Shown here: piece after piece, positions 8,934 to 16,881 of the stretch
Numbering within the stretch: position 1 is the first letter of the stretch
How the letters are laid out: every line of letters begins with the position of its first letter
Origin: Amycolatopsis sp. DSM 110486
GTDB lineage: Bacteria > Actinomycetota > Actinomycetes > Mycobacteriales > Pseudonocardiaceae
NCBI RefSeq assembly: GCF_019468465.1
Contig: NZ_CP080519.1
Span: forward strand, 8,239,001 to 8,303,000
DNA length: 64,000 nt
Reading direction: 5' to 3'
Notes under the pieces: generated by a model
Told to the model about the DNA's origin: nothing
The model's input: the letters and a program-made list of their open reading frames with translations, nothing else
The model's database searches: none
Position numbers and translations under genes: made by a program

Positions 8934-9290
8934 ATGGCGAAGTACCTGCTCCTCATCTATGGGGACGACCAGATCTGGGAAGCGGGCTCCCCGCAGGAGA
9001 GGGCGGAGGTCGAAGCGGGACATGCCGCGTTCAACGCCGCGGCCGGCGCCGCAGTCCTCTCCGGCCACGAGCTTCTGCCGACGGCGACCGCGACGAGCCT
9101 GCGCGGCAGCGTGAGTGGCCGACCGACGCCGACCGACGGACCGTTCCTCGAGTCCAAGGAAGCGCTCGGCGGCTACTACGTGGTGGAGGCACCCGACCTG
9201 GACGCCGCGGTCAAACTCGCCGAACGGCTTCCCGAGCTCAGGGTCGCGCACAGCGGGGTCGAGATCCGGCCGATCAACGAGCCGGGCTAG
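8934..9290 (+). CDS. YCII/DGPF-domain protein linked to an ECF42-type sigma factor
   Basis: A 118-residue protein starting at ATG 8934 (MAKYLLLIYGDD). It contains the DGPF signature itself (TPTDGPFLESKEALGGYYVV) and the conserved end VEIRPI, the hallmark of the DGPF/YCII fold (a ferredoxin-like barrel with a conserved His/Asp pair in related YciI). In actinobacteria these genes sit directly upstream of ECF42-group sigma factors, as here, with a 16-bp gap. The biochemical role is unsettled; it may act as sensor or enzyme for the sigma factor's regulon. The start three codons upstream in the same frame is less likely. Confidence 0.88.
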   Translation: MAKYLLLIYGDDQIWEAGSPQERAEVEAGHAAFNAAAGAAVLSGHELLPTATATSLRGSVSGRPTPTDGPFLESKEALGGYYVVEAPDLDAAVKLAERLPELRVAHSGVEIRPINEPG

Positions 9291-9306
9291 ACCGGTTCGG
9301 CGCGCC

Positions 9307-10563
9307 TTGACCGGGAACGTCGACGTCACGGAGGCGGTCGCGCAGGCGCACCGTCGCGAGTGGGCCAGAGTGCTCGCCGCGACGGTGCGTGTCGTGCGCG
9401 ATCTCGACCTTGCCGAGGAGTGTGTCCAGGACGCGTACACCCAGGCTCTGCGGAAGTGGACGGTGAGCGGAGTGCCGGCCCGGCCGGGCGCGTGGCTGAC
9501 CAGTGTCGCGCGCAACCGGGCGAAGGACCTGCTGCGGCGGGAGTCGGTCCTGCGCTCGGCGTTGCCGTTGCTTGTCACGGACGACGTTGTGACCGGGCCG
9601 GAGGACGGGGCCGACCCGCAAGCCGTCGGCGACGACCGGTTGCGGCTCATTTTCACCTGCTGCCACCCGACCCTGTCCCGCGATGCCCAGGTGGCGCTGA
9701 CCCTGCGACTGGTGTGCGGGCTGTCCACGACCGAAGTGGCTCGGGCCTTCTTGGTGCAGGACGCAGCGATGGCGGCGCGGATCACGCGGGCGAAGAGGAA
9801 GATCAGCGGTGCTCGGATCCCCTACCGGATGCCCGACCCCGGTGACCTTCCCCGACGTGTGGACTCCGTTCTCGACGTCGTGCACCTCGTCTTCACGACT
9901 GGCCACGTCACGCCGGTCGGCAACCAGCTCGTACGGCGAGACCTCGTCGACGGTGCCCTCCACCTCGCCCGCACCCTGCACCAACTGCTGCCCCGCAACA
10001 CCGATGTCGCCGGCCTGCTGGCGTTGCTGCTGCTCACCGACGCCCGCCGGGACACCAGGATCTCCGAGGACGGGGAGCTGGTCCTGCTCGCCGACCAGGA
10101 CCGGCGACGGTGGGATGCGCGGCAGATCGAGGAGGGCACCGCCCTGCTGACCCAGTCGTTGCGGCGCGCGGGGCCGACGAGGTACTCGGTCCAGGCCGCG
10201 ATCGCCGCGGTGCACGCGGAGGCGGCGACCTGGAAGGACACCGACTGGGTGGAGATAGTCGGGCTGTACGAGGTGCTGAGCCGCTTGTGGCCGTCCGCGG
10301 TCGTCGACCTCAACTGGGCCATCGCCGTCGGATTCCGGGACGGTCCGGAGGCCGGCCTCGCCGCACTCGCGCCCCTGCTGGACGAACCGGCTCTGGCCAC
10401 CCACGCCTACCTGAGCGCGGCCCGCGCCGACTTCCTTCGCCGCCTCGGCCGGTGGCCGGAAGCGGACCTGTCCTACGAGGAGGCCCTGAGGATGACCGAC
10501 AACGAGGTGGAACGCGCCTTCCTGCTCAGACGGCGCGAAGAAGTCGCGCGCCATCTCGACTGA
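9307..10563 (+). CDS. ECF sigma factor, ECF42-like with long C-terminal extension
   Basis: About 418 residues, start placed at TTG 9307, the first usable codon after the DGPF gene; no strong ribosome site is visible, so the start is uncertain. Region 2 is seen in EWARVLAATVRVVRDLDLAE and ECVQDAYTQALRKW; region 4 in SRDAQVALTLRLVCGLSTTE with AAMAARITRAKRKI. The remaining ~230 residues form the helical TPR-like extension that defines this group (LFTTGH-type segment, SVQAAIAAVHAEAATWKDTD, LYEVLSRLWPSAVVDLNWAI). ECF42 factors have no anti-sigma factor; the C-terminal extension is required for activity, and neighbouring DGPF genes are the usual targets. Confidence 0.9.
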   Translation: MTGNVDVTEAVAQAHRREWARVLAATVRVVRDLDLAEECVQDAYTQALRKWTVSGVPARPGAWLTSVARNRAKDLLRRESVLRSALPLLVTDDVVTGPEDGADPQAVGDDRLRLIFTCCHPTLSRDAQVALTLRLVCGLSTTEVARAFLVQDAAMAARITRAKRKISGARIPYRMPDPGDLPRRVDSVLDVVHLVFTTGHVTPVGNQLVRRDLVDGALHLARTLHQLLPRNTDVAGLLALLLLTDARRDTRISEDGELVLLADQDRRRWDARQIEEGTALLTQSLRRAGPTRYSVQAAIAAVHAEAATWKDTDWVEIVGLYEVLSRLWPSAVVDLNWAIAVGFRDGPEAGLAALAPLLDEPALATHAYLSAARADFLRRLGRWPEADLSYEEALRMTDNEVERAFLLRRREEVARHLD

Positions 10564-10659
10564 TCCAGTGAGCGTCGCGGGCTCAGTGTTCGGCACACCT
10601 GCACACACGTGGTGGTGCCAGCCTCGGGAACTGGGGGAGTCGACACGTTCCCGCTATGA

Positions 10660-10747
10660 AGTGGCCCACTAGCCAGCCGCGGGTGCCGGCAGAGTCTTCG
10701 TTGGCGTTGCCAGAGGTCCAGCCGCCTGACCTGACCCGGTTACTCAT
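10660..10747 (-). pseudogene. Truncated copy of the element-borne cupin-like gene
   Basis: From ATG 10747 the minus strand reads MSNRVRSGGWTSGNANEDSA and then TRGWLVGHFI before similarity stops. This matches the first ~25 residues of the intact protein at 24692-25042 (TDGWTAGNANEDAADTRGWL, VGHFID). It is a 5' fragment only and lies just outside the IS5-family insertion and the left AICE remnant, so it is probably debris of a second copy of the same accessory block. Confidence 0.7.
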
Positions 10748-10789
10748 TCCGTCACTCCTGTGCATGTATCGGTCGACGCCAGCCCACCG

Positions 10790-11338
10790 CTAGGGCATGT
10801 CTGACAAAGCCTTGGTCCAGGTGATCACGGCATGGAGGACTACTGCGGAGCGGTAGACGATGGCCAACTTGTCGAAGCGGGTGGCCAGGCCGCGCCATTG
10901 TTTGAGCAGGTTGAAGCCGCGTTCGACGACGTTGCGGCCTTGGTAGTCGACCGGGTCGAACGCTGGTGGGCGGCCGCCTCGTGAACCCCGCCGTGCGCGG
11001 TGCCCGACCTGATCGGCAGGTTCGGGGATCACGGCGGTGATGCCGCGGGTGCGCAAGTGCCCGCGGATCGCTCGCGAGGAGTAGGCCTTGTCGCCCCGGA
11101 CCCGGTCGGGACGGGTGCGCGCCCGGCCACGCCCCATTCGAGCGACGCGCAGATGTCGCATCAGGTGCGGAAACATCGGCGCGTCCCCGGCTTGGCCGGG
11201 CCCGACCAGAGCTACCAGCGGCCGCCCGTTGCCGTCGACGAGGTGGTGAACTTTGGTGCTCCAGCCTCCGCGGGAGCGGCCGATCGCGTGATCAGGCGGC
11301 TCGGCGAGCAGATCCGTGTAATTCGACCCAGCCCCCCG
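10790..11338 (-). CDS. IS5-family transposase, downstream frame (OrfB)
   Basis: The downstream frame picks up at the G6 run as GAGSNYTDLLAEPPDHAIGR and carries the second catalytic Asp (VRGDKAYSSRAIRGHL), a RRGSRGGRPPAFD linker and the final Glu in NVVERGFNLLKQWRGLATR. It ends LHAVITWTKALSDMP with its TAG formed by the target-site duplication itself (10790-10792). It lacks an independent start with a ribosome site and is expected to be made only as an OrfAB fusion. Confidence 0.8.
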   Translation of the reverse strand, partial: RGAGSNYTDLLAEPPDHAIGRSRGGWSTKVHHLVDGNGRPLVALVGPGQAGDAPMFPHLMRHLRVARMGRGRARTRPDRVRGDKAYSSRAIRGHLRTRGITAVIPEPADQVGHRARRGSRGGRPPAFDPVDYQGRNVVERGFNLLKQWRGLATRFDKLAIVYRSAVVLHAVITWTKALSDMP

Positions 11339-11735
11339 TGACACGCCTGACGTTGGTGGCGTGCTGATGCGCCCGCGCGATCGTGGAATCCACCGACACC
11401 GCCCAGTCGATCTGCCCGGCCGCGTCCGCGGCGGTGAGCAGCCGCTGCAGCACCATGTCCCACGTGCCGTCCCCCGCCATCCGGCGATGCCAGGTCCAGA
11501 TCGTCTGCCACGAACCAAACACCTCGGGCACGTCCCGCCACGCGATCCCACACCGATATCGGTAGACGATCCCCTCCACCATCGCCCGCGCATCCGAAAA
11601 CGGACGACCCCGCTTACCGGTCCGCGCCGGCAACAAGTCTTTGATCAACGCCCACTGCTCGTCTGACAGCAACTGAAACCGCGACACGACCGACAGCATC
11701 CCAGCTGCCACAGACGATGTTTGTCAGACACGCCC
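10793..11735 (-). mobile_element. IS5-family (IS427-like) insertion sequence, complete
   Basis: The ends are GGGCATGTCTGACAAA (10793-10808) and, inverted, GGGCGTGTCTGACAAA (11720-11735), 16-bp repeats with one mismatch. The element is flanked on both sides by TA, the expected IS427-group target duplication. It holds two overlapping transposase frames. A shorter, internally deleted relative lies at 61152-61804. Confidence 0.88.
11292..11711 (-). CDS. IS5-family transposase, upstream frame (OrfA)
   Basis: A 139-residue frame encoding the N-terminal transposase part: LSDEQWALIKDLLPARTGKR (helical DNA-binding start), IVYRYRCGIAWRDVPEVFGS, and the first catalytic Asp in WAVSVDSTIARAHQHA. It ends soon after a run of six G on the coding strand (complement of C 11332-11337), where the second frame takes over. 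Removing one G in that run would join the frames, so a functional transposase probably needs ribosomal or transcriptional slippage there, as in other two-frame IS5 elements. Confidence 0.85.
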   Translation of the reverse strand: MAAGMLSVVSRFQLLSDEQWALIKDLLPARTGKRGRPFSDARAMVEGIVYRYRCGIAWRDVPEVFGSWQTIWTWHRRMAGDGTWDMVLQRLLTAADAAGQIDWAVSVDSTIARAHQHATNVRRVTGGWVELHGSARRAA

Positions 11736-12051
11736 TAGTTGTCGTGACAAGCTGGTCCAACCCGAAGTTTGATCCCGGACATGAACGGCCACAACTTGAG
11801 TTGCCAGCCGGACGACGAAGAGCCGCTCCGGACCTAGTGAGCGCTGACGGAAGCTTGCGACGCAGCGGCTGAGATCCGCCGTCACATGCCTTCGTGGGAG
11901 CCTGTCACGCCGTCTCATATGGTGTGACAGCAAAAGGTGTCGATGATCAGAGGTAATACGCCTGTGACGGCTGTGACGACTGCCGTGAGCGCCGTCATGG
12001 TGGGCCGTAACGACCTTCGCCGGCTGGTGTTCGAGGCCTCGCGGGTGGCCG
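11736..12051. repeat. Gene-free stretch with TGTGACGGC-type repeats at the outer end of the left element
   Basis: No gene was recognised. Between 11902 and 11988 the motif TGTGAC/GTCACA recurs: CTGTCACGCCGTC (11902-), GTGTGACAG (11922-11930) and CCTGTGACGGCTGTGACGAC (11961-11980). The same motif clusters at the equivalent outer end of the right element (27734-27845), so the repeat is element-borne. Such clusters beside traB elements are candidates for the TraB recognition locus (clt) or a replication iteron; neither is shown. Confidence 0.5.
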
Positions 12052-12397
12052 TCACTGCTCGGTGTGGCTTGGGGACTTGAGGGTGCTCCGTAGAAGCTCG
12101 GCGGCGGCGAAGGTGATCCGTCCGAGCGCAGAGACGTGTTCGGCGAGCCGGTCGTAACCAAGGTGCGTCAAGCGGAGGTCCGCGCTGTGCCCCCGCAGGT
12201 ATCCCGCCGCCTTCAGGCACTCGACGTGCAGCCTGAAAGGTCGTTCGGTGAGCTGCAGCGCGCTCCCGCACGGCGGCCTCTCCGCGCCACTTTCCGTCGG
12301 CGAGCACGCATGCGATCAGCAGCCGGACCGGTATGTGTAGGAGTGGGTCAAGTTCCCGCTGAAACGCCGGCACTGAGGCCTGTACAGGTCTCGTCAC
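12052..12397 (-). pseudogene. Winged-helix (ArsR/MarR-like) regulator of the left AICE, frameshifted
   Basis: Start GTG 12397 overlaps the upstream stop (GTGA). The first frame reads VQASVPAFQRELDPLLHIPV and VRLLIACVLADGKWRGEAAV; one extra base near 12270 shifts it, after which ALQLTERPFRLHVECLKAAG and YDRLAEHVSALGRITFAAAE run to a TGA at 12052. The span of 346 bases is one more than a multiple of three. It is collinear with the intact homologue at 27341-27739 (PAFQRELDPLLLLPVRL and onward), which confirms the broken frame. Confidence 0.75.
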
Positions 12398-12636
12398 GAC
12401 TCGACCGTTGGTAGTTCGCTGTTCGTGCGCGGCGAGCGCCGCAGGCAGAGCACGCAAGGCATGCCGACCGGTCGTTCCAGCAACTCCAGTTCGTGCGGGC
12501 CGAATGTGGCGTCGCAGTACGCGGTCAAGCGGTCCGGCATTGTGGCGTCCGCAGGCAGCGGGAACAGGTGGACGACGCGACGAGTCTCTCCGACCGTGCC
12601 GGGCAGCGGGCGAGCGATGATCATCCGTACGGTCAT
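12394..12636 (-). CDS. Small conserved AICE protein (homologue of 27105-27344)
   Basis: An 80-residue protein, MTVRMIIARPLPGTVGETRR, with RLTAYCDATFGPHELELLER and a terminal RPVGMPCVLCLRRSP. The single upstream Cys and the CxxC near the C-terminus could bind zinc, as in many tiny actinobacterial element proteins. Its start overlaps the stop of the preceding (broken) gene by ATGA and its stop overlaps the next start. It is about two-thirds identical by eye to its right-element counterpart and still open, although both operon neighbours are broken. Function unknown. Confidence 0.75.
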   Translation of the reverse strand: MTVRMIIARPLPGTVGETRRVVHLFPLPADATMPDRLTAYCDATFGPHELELLERPVGMPCVLCLRRSPRTNSELPTVES

Positions 12637-13061
12637 CGCTCGCTCCGGAGGGTGTGGAGTCCGGCGGAGGCGGGTGCGGTCGGGACGCGACCCGCCTCCG
12701 CCGGAGCTTGGTTGCCGGCGGCGCGCGTCGGTTGGAGCGCGCGCTCCGCGGGCCGCTGTGTGGCCCGGACCTGCGGGAAGTACCGGAACAGTCGGAGCAA
12801 ACGCGACGGCTTGCGGTGCCGCGGATGACGGAGACGCTGGTCGAGGGTCGGAAGCGTTGACTGGGCGGTGAGGAATGCGCGGAGCTGCGGCACGGACGCC
12901 CGAGGCCGACGAGCATCGAACCAGGCTGGACGACGTGTCCGCACAGTCCCTCGTACCGGCCGAGCGCGTCGCGCCAGTCGCGCGCGAATTCCTCGTCGGT
13001 CACGGCGTGGTCGTGGTCGTCGACCTCGCTCCTGTGCCAACTGACGTACAGGCCGGCGCGG
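12633..13061 (-). pseudogene. Zn-motif AICE protein, 5'-truncated and frameshifted
   Basis: The minus strand reads AGLYVSWHRSEVDDHDHAVT, GRYEGLCGHVVQPGSMLVGL and GRPCRS, matching the intact gene at 26668-27108 (LYVTWHRCVADNLDHAVTD, PPGRPCATCKSLVW). A frameshift near 12905 leads to RAFLTAQSTLPTLDQRLRHP and an Arg-rich tail that ends at 12633. The N-terminus is lost because the sequence is joined at ~13061 directly to the middle of a whiB gene on the other strand, a deletion junction. Confidence 0.65.
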
Positions 13062-13202
13062 GACGAGTGCTTGGAGCAGGAGCTGCGCACCTACGGCGCC
13101 GAGACTGTCGGCGTCTGGGGTGGCATGACCGACGACGACCGGCGGGCGCTGCATCCGCACTGGCTTCGCCGCGGCGGACGGATCGATCGGGGTGAGCGAT
13201 GA
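13062..13202 (+). pseudogene. C-terminal fragment of a WhiB-like gene
   Basis: The frame DECLEQELRTYGAETVGVWG and MTDDDRRALHPHWLRRGGRI ends at TGA 13202, overlapping the next start by ATGA. It aligns with the last 46 residues of the WhiB-like protein at 21986-22312. Only the last of the four cluster cysteines and the GVWGG turn remain; the rest was removed by the deletion at ~13061. Confidence 0.8.
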
Positions 13203-13528
13203 ACGACCTCACCGTGACGCCCACGCAGATCCTCGCCGGCGTCGGTGTCCTGCTCGTGTTGTTCTGGGTCTGGCGGGCAGGTTCCCGTCGGGCGAAGGCT
13301 GCGGCAAGAACCGCCCGAAATCGGCCACGACTGGTGTCGCTGGCCGGACCGGTGCTGGTCAACGCAGGACTCATCGTCGCTGTCCAATGGGTGGTGATCA
13401 CCCGTGCGGGCGCCGGGTGGTTGCTGCTCGCCGTACTCGGGTTGCCTGCGTTGTTCGCGGCTTACGCGCTGACCCGCGCCCTGATGGTGGCCACCGTCGA
13501 CACATCGAAGCGGGGTGGTCGGCGATGA
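13199..13528 (+). CDS. Two-helix membrane protein of the tra operon (left AICE)
   Basis: A 109-residue protein from ATG 13199. One TM helix at ~10-28 (ILAGVGVLLVLFWVWRAG) is followed by a basic cytoplasmic stretch (RRAKAAARTARNR), then hydrophobic segments at ~48-67 (LVNAGLIVAVQWVVI) and ~72-95 (WLLLAVLGLPALFAAYALTR). It has the size and position of Spd-type plasmid spread proteins that work with TraB. About three-quarters of residues match the right-element copy at 21660-21989. It overlaps the genes on both sides by four bases, so the operon order is intact here even though the upstream whiB is truncated. Confidence 0.75.
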   Translation: MNDLTVTPTQILAGVGVLLVLFWVWRAGSRRAKAAARTARNRPRLVSLAGPVLVNAGLIVAVQWVVITRAGAGWLLLAVLGLPALFAAYALTRALMVATVDTSKRGGRR

Positions 13529-14226
13529 CACGTGCTCAGCGGCTTGCCCGGGATGCGGCGGAAGCGGCGGAGATACGGGCGTACCAGACTGATCCGGACG
13601 TGGTGGCGCTGCGGATCGAGCGCGTGCGCCGGCAGGTGGACTGGATGTGCTGGTCGGGCATCGTGCTCGGCCTGGCATTCACGATGACCAACGTGCAGGG
13701 CTTCGCCTCGGCCGGGACGCAGCCGTTGTCGCTGCTGTGGCTCGCGGCGTGGGTGCTGGACCCGACGGTCTCGTTGGTACTGCTCGCAATCCTGCGAGCC
13801 GAGCAAGTGACCGCGCGATACCAGGTGCGGACCGGACCGTGGGTACGGCGGGCGAAGTGGTTCACGCTTGCAGCCACCTATGTGATGAACACCTGGACGT
13901 CGTTCACGGCCGGCGAGCCCGCCGCGATCGTGCTGCACTCCGTCCCGCCGATCGTCGTATTCGTCGCGGTCGAGGCGATCACCGATCTTCGGGACAAGCT
14001 GACCGACGCGGTGCTTATCGCTGCTGAACGTCAAGCCGTTCACGAAGGCGAGCCCGTGAACTCGGGGCGCAGGGTGCTGTTCGCGGAGTACCTCGCGATT
14101 GCGCGGGAGAGCTGGACGCCGGACGTCGAGATCACGCCGGCATGGGTGCGGCGGGCAACCGGATGCTCGCGAGGGTTGTCACCGCGATTGGCCCGGGCGT
14201 TGCGGGCGGAGGTGGCCGATGGCTGA
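13525..14226 (+). CDS. DUF2637-like multi-spanning protein, probable spread protein (left AICE)
   Basis: A 233-residue protein from ATG 13525. N-terminal helix MTRAQRLARDAAEAAEIRAY; then about four TM helices (VDWMCWSGIVLGLAFTMTNV; LLWLAAWVLDPTVSLVLLAI; AKWFTLAATYVMNTWTSF; IVLHSVPPIVVFVAVEAI) typical of DUF2637-like proteins in Streptomyces-type integrative elements. The soluble tail ends in a helix-turn-helix-like segment (ITPAWVRRATGCSRGLSPRL). It probably assists TraB-driven DNA spread in the mycelium (inference from operon context). It is nearly identical to the right-element protein at 20965-21663, and its 3' end overlaps traB by 8 bases. Confidence 0.78.
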   Translation: MTRAQRLARDAAEAAEIRAYQTDPDVVALRIERVRRQVDWMCWSGIVLGLAFTMTNVQGFASAGTQPLSLLWLAAWVLDPTVSLVLLAILRAEQVTARYQVRTGPWVRRAKWFTLAATYVMNTWTSFTAGEPAAIVLHSVPPIVVFVAVEAITDLRDKLTDAVLIAAERQAVHEGEPVNSGRRVLFAEYLAIARESWTPDVEITPAWVRRATGCSRGLSPRLARALRAEVADG

Positions 14227-16339
14227 CTCGCTGCCGATCAAGGCGGAGCGCACGTCGGACCCCTCCATCGGAGAGGTCGAGCACGTCGGACCCGTGCTGG
14301 AAGGCGAGCTGATCGACGACTCCCTTCCGCAGCCTCGACAACGGAAGTTGCGACGCGGGTTCGCTCGGCGGTGGAAGCACGCACAGAGGGCCGAGCCGGT
14401 TACTCGAGCACGGTCGGTGGTCCTGTACCGGGTGCGGAAAGCCCCGCAGGATGTTGCAAGGCTGGTGTGGTTCGTGCTGCGCGGCAACTGGCGGTGGCTG
14501 GTCAAGTTCTGGACCTGGGCGACCTACGCCGACCTGCGCGCGGATGCCCGGCGCGCCCGGCTCACCGGTGACATCGAAGCACGACGCACCGCGCAGGAGC
14601 TGATCCGGTCGGACGCTACGGCGAGGTGGGCGAAAGCTGGGATTGTGTTGCGCAGGCTCGCGATCACCGCGCGAACCGTCGCTCCCGTCGTGGCCATTCT
14701 GTGGACGGTTGAGGAGTTCATGAACCGTGAGGACATGTGGCCGTGGCTCGCGGAGTTCTATGCCGAACTGGAGGTGCTCTGGTCGGGTGTGGCCCGGGTC
14801 GCGCCCCTGGCGCTGTGCGCCGTTCCGGCGGTGTGGGCACTGGCGGCGGCTTTCGAGGGCCGCGACCGTGATCCCGGCGCCACCTGGCTGGTCCACCCGG
14901 AACGGCAGGACGCCGCCTCGTGGGTCGACGAGCGGATGGTCTCCAAGGCGTGGGCACACCTGGGAATCAGCGCGCTCACCCGATTCTTCAAGGAAGGTGG
15001 CGAACTCGCCTACATCGTCGCCGCGCGAAAGGATGGCGACGGCACCTACGTCCAGGTTCGGCTACACCTCGGCGTCACCGCGGACATGGTGACCGCACAA
15101 CGTCCCAAGTTGGCCGCCAACCTGGGACGGGCAACGTTGGAGACGTGGCCCACCACGGGCGAAGAGGATGGCATCCTGGACCTGTGGATCGCCGACAAGG
15201 GTGCGCTCAACGGCGGCGCGGGCGTCTGGCCCCTACTGCCCGCGGGCCGGGTTGACCTGTTCAACGGTGTCCCCTTTGGACTGACCCAGCGCGGCCGGAT
15301 CATCAACGCGCCGCTGATCGGTGTCAACTGGCTGATCGGCGGCCGGCCGGGGCAGGGCAAGTCGTCGGCCCTGCGAACGTTGTTGCTGGGCGCGGCACTC
15401 GACCCCACGGCTGAACTCTGGGCGTTCATCATGGGCGAGTCGCCCGACTTCGCGCCGTTCACGCCCCGGCTGTCCCGCTACCGCATAGGCCTGGACGACG
15501 CGGTCGCCGAGGCCACTCTGCGGGCGCTGGCCGACCTGCTGACCGAGATGGAGCGCCGGGGAAAGGTCCTTGGCCGGCGGCCCGGCAGCCCGCCCAAGGT
15601 GTCGCGGAAGCTCGCCGATGACCGTAGCCTCGGGCTCCACCCCCTGGTCTGCGCGATCGACGAATGCCACGAGCTGTTCCAGCACCCTGAATACGGCCCG
15701 GCAGCCGCGGAGACGGCGGTGAAGCTGATCAAGCGGGGGCGCAAGTACGGCATCGTTGTGCTGCTGGCCACACAGTCCCCTACCAGGGACAGCATCCCTC
15801 GGGAGATCACCCGGAACGTCTCGTGCAGCGTCGCGTTCTCCGTGGCCGACCAGATCGCCAACGACGGGTTGCTCGGCTCCGGGAAGTACCGGGCAGGCAT
15901 CCGGGCGACGGAGCTGCGCCCGAACGTCGACCGCGGAACCTGCGTCGCCGTCGGTGTCACGGACGCCGCGTTCGAGCTGATCCGCACCTTCTACATACCG
16001 TTCGAAGATGGGATCGACCAGGTATCACCGGTCGTCACGCGCGCGGTGGAGGCAGTAGCCGAAGACGGCAGAGAGATCGTCGCCGCCGAGCCTGAAGCAG
16101 CTTCGATCGACCACCTCGCCGACGTCGCCCAAGTCCTGCGTGGCGAGCCGCGGATGCGTACACAGGAGGTGCTCTCGCGGCTCGCCGACCACAACCCCGC
16201 CGATTACGACGGTTGGACACCCAGCCGGCTCGCCGGCGCCCTGGCCGAGCACGGCGTCCGCCCCGCCAAGTCGCACGGGTTGATGGTCATCCGCAGCGAC
16301 GACGTCGCTCAGGCGCTCGCCGCCCGCGACTCTGAGTAA
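14219..16339 (+). CDS. traB: FtsK/SpoIIIE-family conjugation ATPase TraB (left AICE)
   Basis: A 706-residue protein from ATG 14219. The first ~45 residues (MADSLPIKAERTS ... ELIDDSLPQPRQRKLRR) are homologous to the TraB at 18849, but the rest is a different lineage. Two TM helices lie at ~154-170 and ~190-212 (VAPLALCAVPAVWALAAAF). The motor has Walker A GGRPGQGKS (~residue 375), Walker B LVCAIDECHELF (~478), and the ATQSPTRDSIP arginine/sensor segment. A winged-helix-like C-terminus (TQEVLSRLADHNPADYDGWT) is the expected DNA-recognition part. TraB pumps double-stranded DNA between hyphae as a hexamer. The gene is intact although its element has no integrase. Confidence 0.9.
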   Translation: MADSLPIKAERTSDPSIGEVEHVGPVLEGELIDDSLPQPRQRKLRRGFARRWKHAQRAEPVTRARSVVLYRVRKAPQDVARLVWFVLRGNWRWLVKFWTWATYADLRADARRARLTGDIEARRTAQELIRSDATARWAKAGIVLRRLAITARTVAPVVAILWTVEEFMNREDMWPWLAEFYAELEVLWSGVARVAPLALCAVPAVWALAAAFEGRDRDPGATWLVHPERQDAASWVDERMVSKAWAHLGISALTRFFKEGGELAYIVAARKDGDGTYVQVRLHLGVTADMVTAQRPKLAANLGRATLETWPTTGEEDGILDLWIADKGALNGGAGVWPLLPAGRVDLFNGVPFGLTQRGRIINAPLIGVNWLIGGRPGQGKSSALRTLLLGAALDPTAELWAFIMGESPDFAPFTPRLSRYRIGLDDAVAEATLRALADLLTEMERRGKVLGRRPGSPPKVSRKLADDRSLGLHPLVCAIDECHELFQHPEYGPAAAETAVKLIKRGRKYGIVVLLATQSPTRDSIPREITRNVSCSVAFSVADQIANDGLLGSGKYRAGIRATELRPNVDRGTCVAVGVTDAAFELIRTFYIPFEDGIDQVSPVVTRAVEAVAEDGREIVAAEPEAASIDHLADVAQVLRGEPRMRTQEVLSRLADHNPADYDGWTPSRLAGALAEHGVRPAKSHGLMVIRSDDVAQALAARDSE

Positions 16340-16838
16340 CACGGGAGACGGGGAACTTTCTGGGGGAGGCACGCGGCTGTCGGGGAGGTTCCGGCAGCTG
16401 ATATTCCCCGCTTGACCTGCTGAAACGTTGCGATGGGGAAGGACGGTGAAGGATCGCGCGTGCAGCTAGAAGGGCGCCAAACGAGTCGATGCGACCTTGG
16501 CTGGCCCTTCCCCTTCCCCGGCAACAGTGGCTACTCCCGGTTACTGGACACCTTGACGCCCACACCGGGATCGCATCGCTCCGGGCGGCAAGGTGACCTC
16601 GCCCGGGAGCCTTCGCCGGGAAGTCTCAAACCGAACGTGCCTTCAGGAGGACTCCATAGCCGAGTGGATCGTCTTCGATACCGCCCCGAACGTCAGCATC
16701 ACCCGGCGTGCGAGCCAGCTGAGCCGCCCACAGGCTCTCTAAAAGATGCCCTGACCTGGCGATACGCTAAACAGTCACCATCATGGACAAAACACATGAT
16801 CGTCCCATCCGCTCCATGAGCATCAGGTGACACCCCCC
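16340..16838. other. Intergenic stretch between left traB and tRNA-Leu
   Basis: About 500 bases with no convincing gene; short ORFs on both strands are proline/arginine-rich noise. No integrase fragment or tRNA-end repeat was found that would define the boundary of the left element. Pyrimidine/purine tracts (CCCTTCCCCTTCCCC near 16505) were noted but not assigned. Confidence 0.4.
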
Positions 16839-16867
16839 TGAAAACAGCCCTCCAGGGGTCGTATACT
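16839..16867 (+). promoter_or_regulatory. Probable tRNA-Leu promoter
   Basis: A TATACT -10 hexamer at 16862-16867 lies 14 bases before the tRNA 5' end, with a weak TGAAAA at 16839-16844 in the -35 position (17-bp spacer). Position and -10 quality suit a housekeeping promoter; the -35 is poor. Confidence 0.5.
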
Positions 16868-16881
16868 CTCTTTATCAGCAA

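Noticed and set aside
8481..9785. Long minus-strand ORF covering the MFS fragment, DGPF gene and sigma gene
   Set aside because: Only a short part matches a protein (MFS), and the rest is antisense to two recognised genes.
16699..16881. 60-codon minus-strand ORF upstream of tRNA-Leu
   Set aside because: Covers the tRNA promoter, lacks a ribosome site and has no homologue that I recognise.
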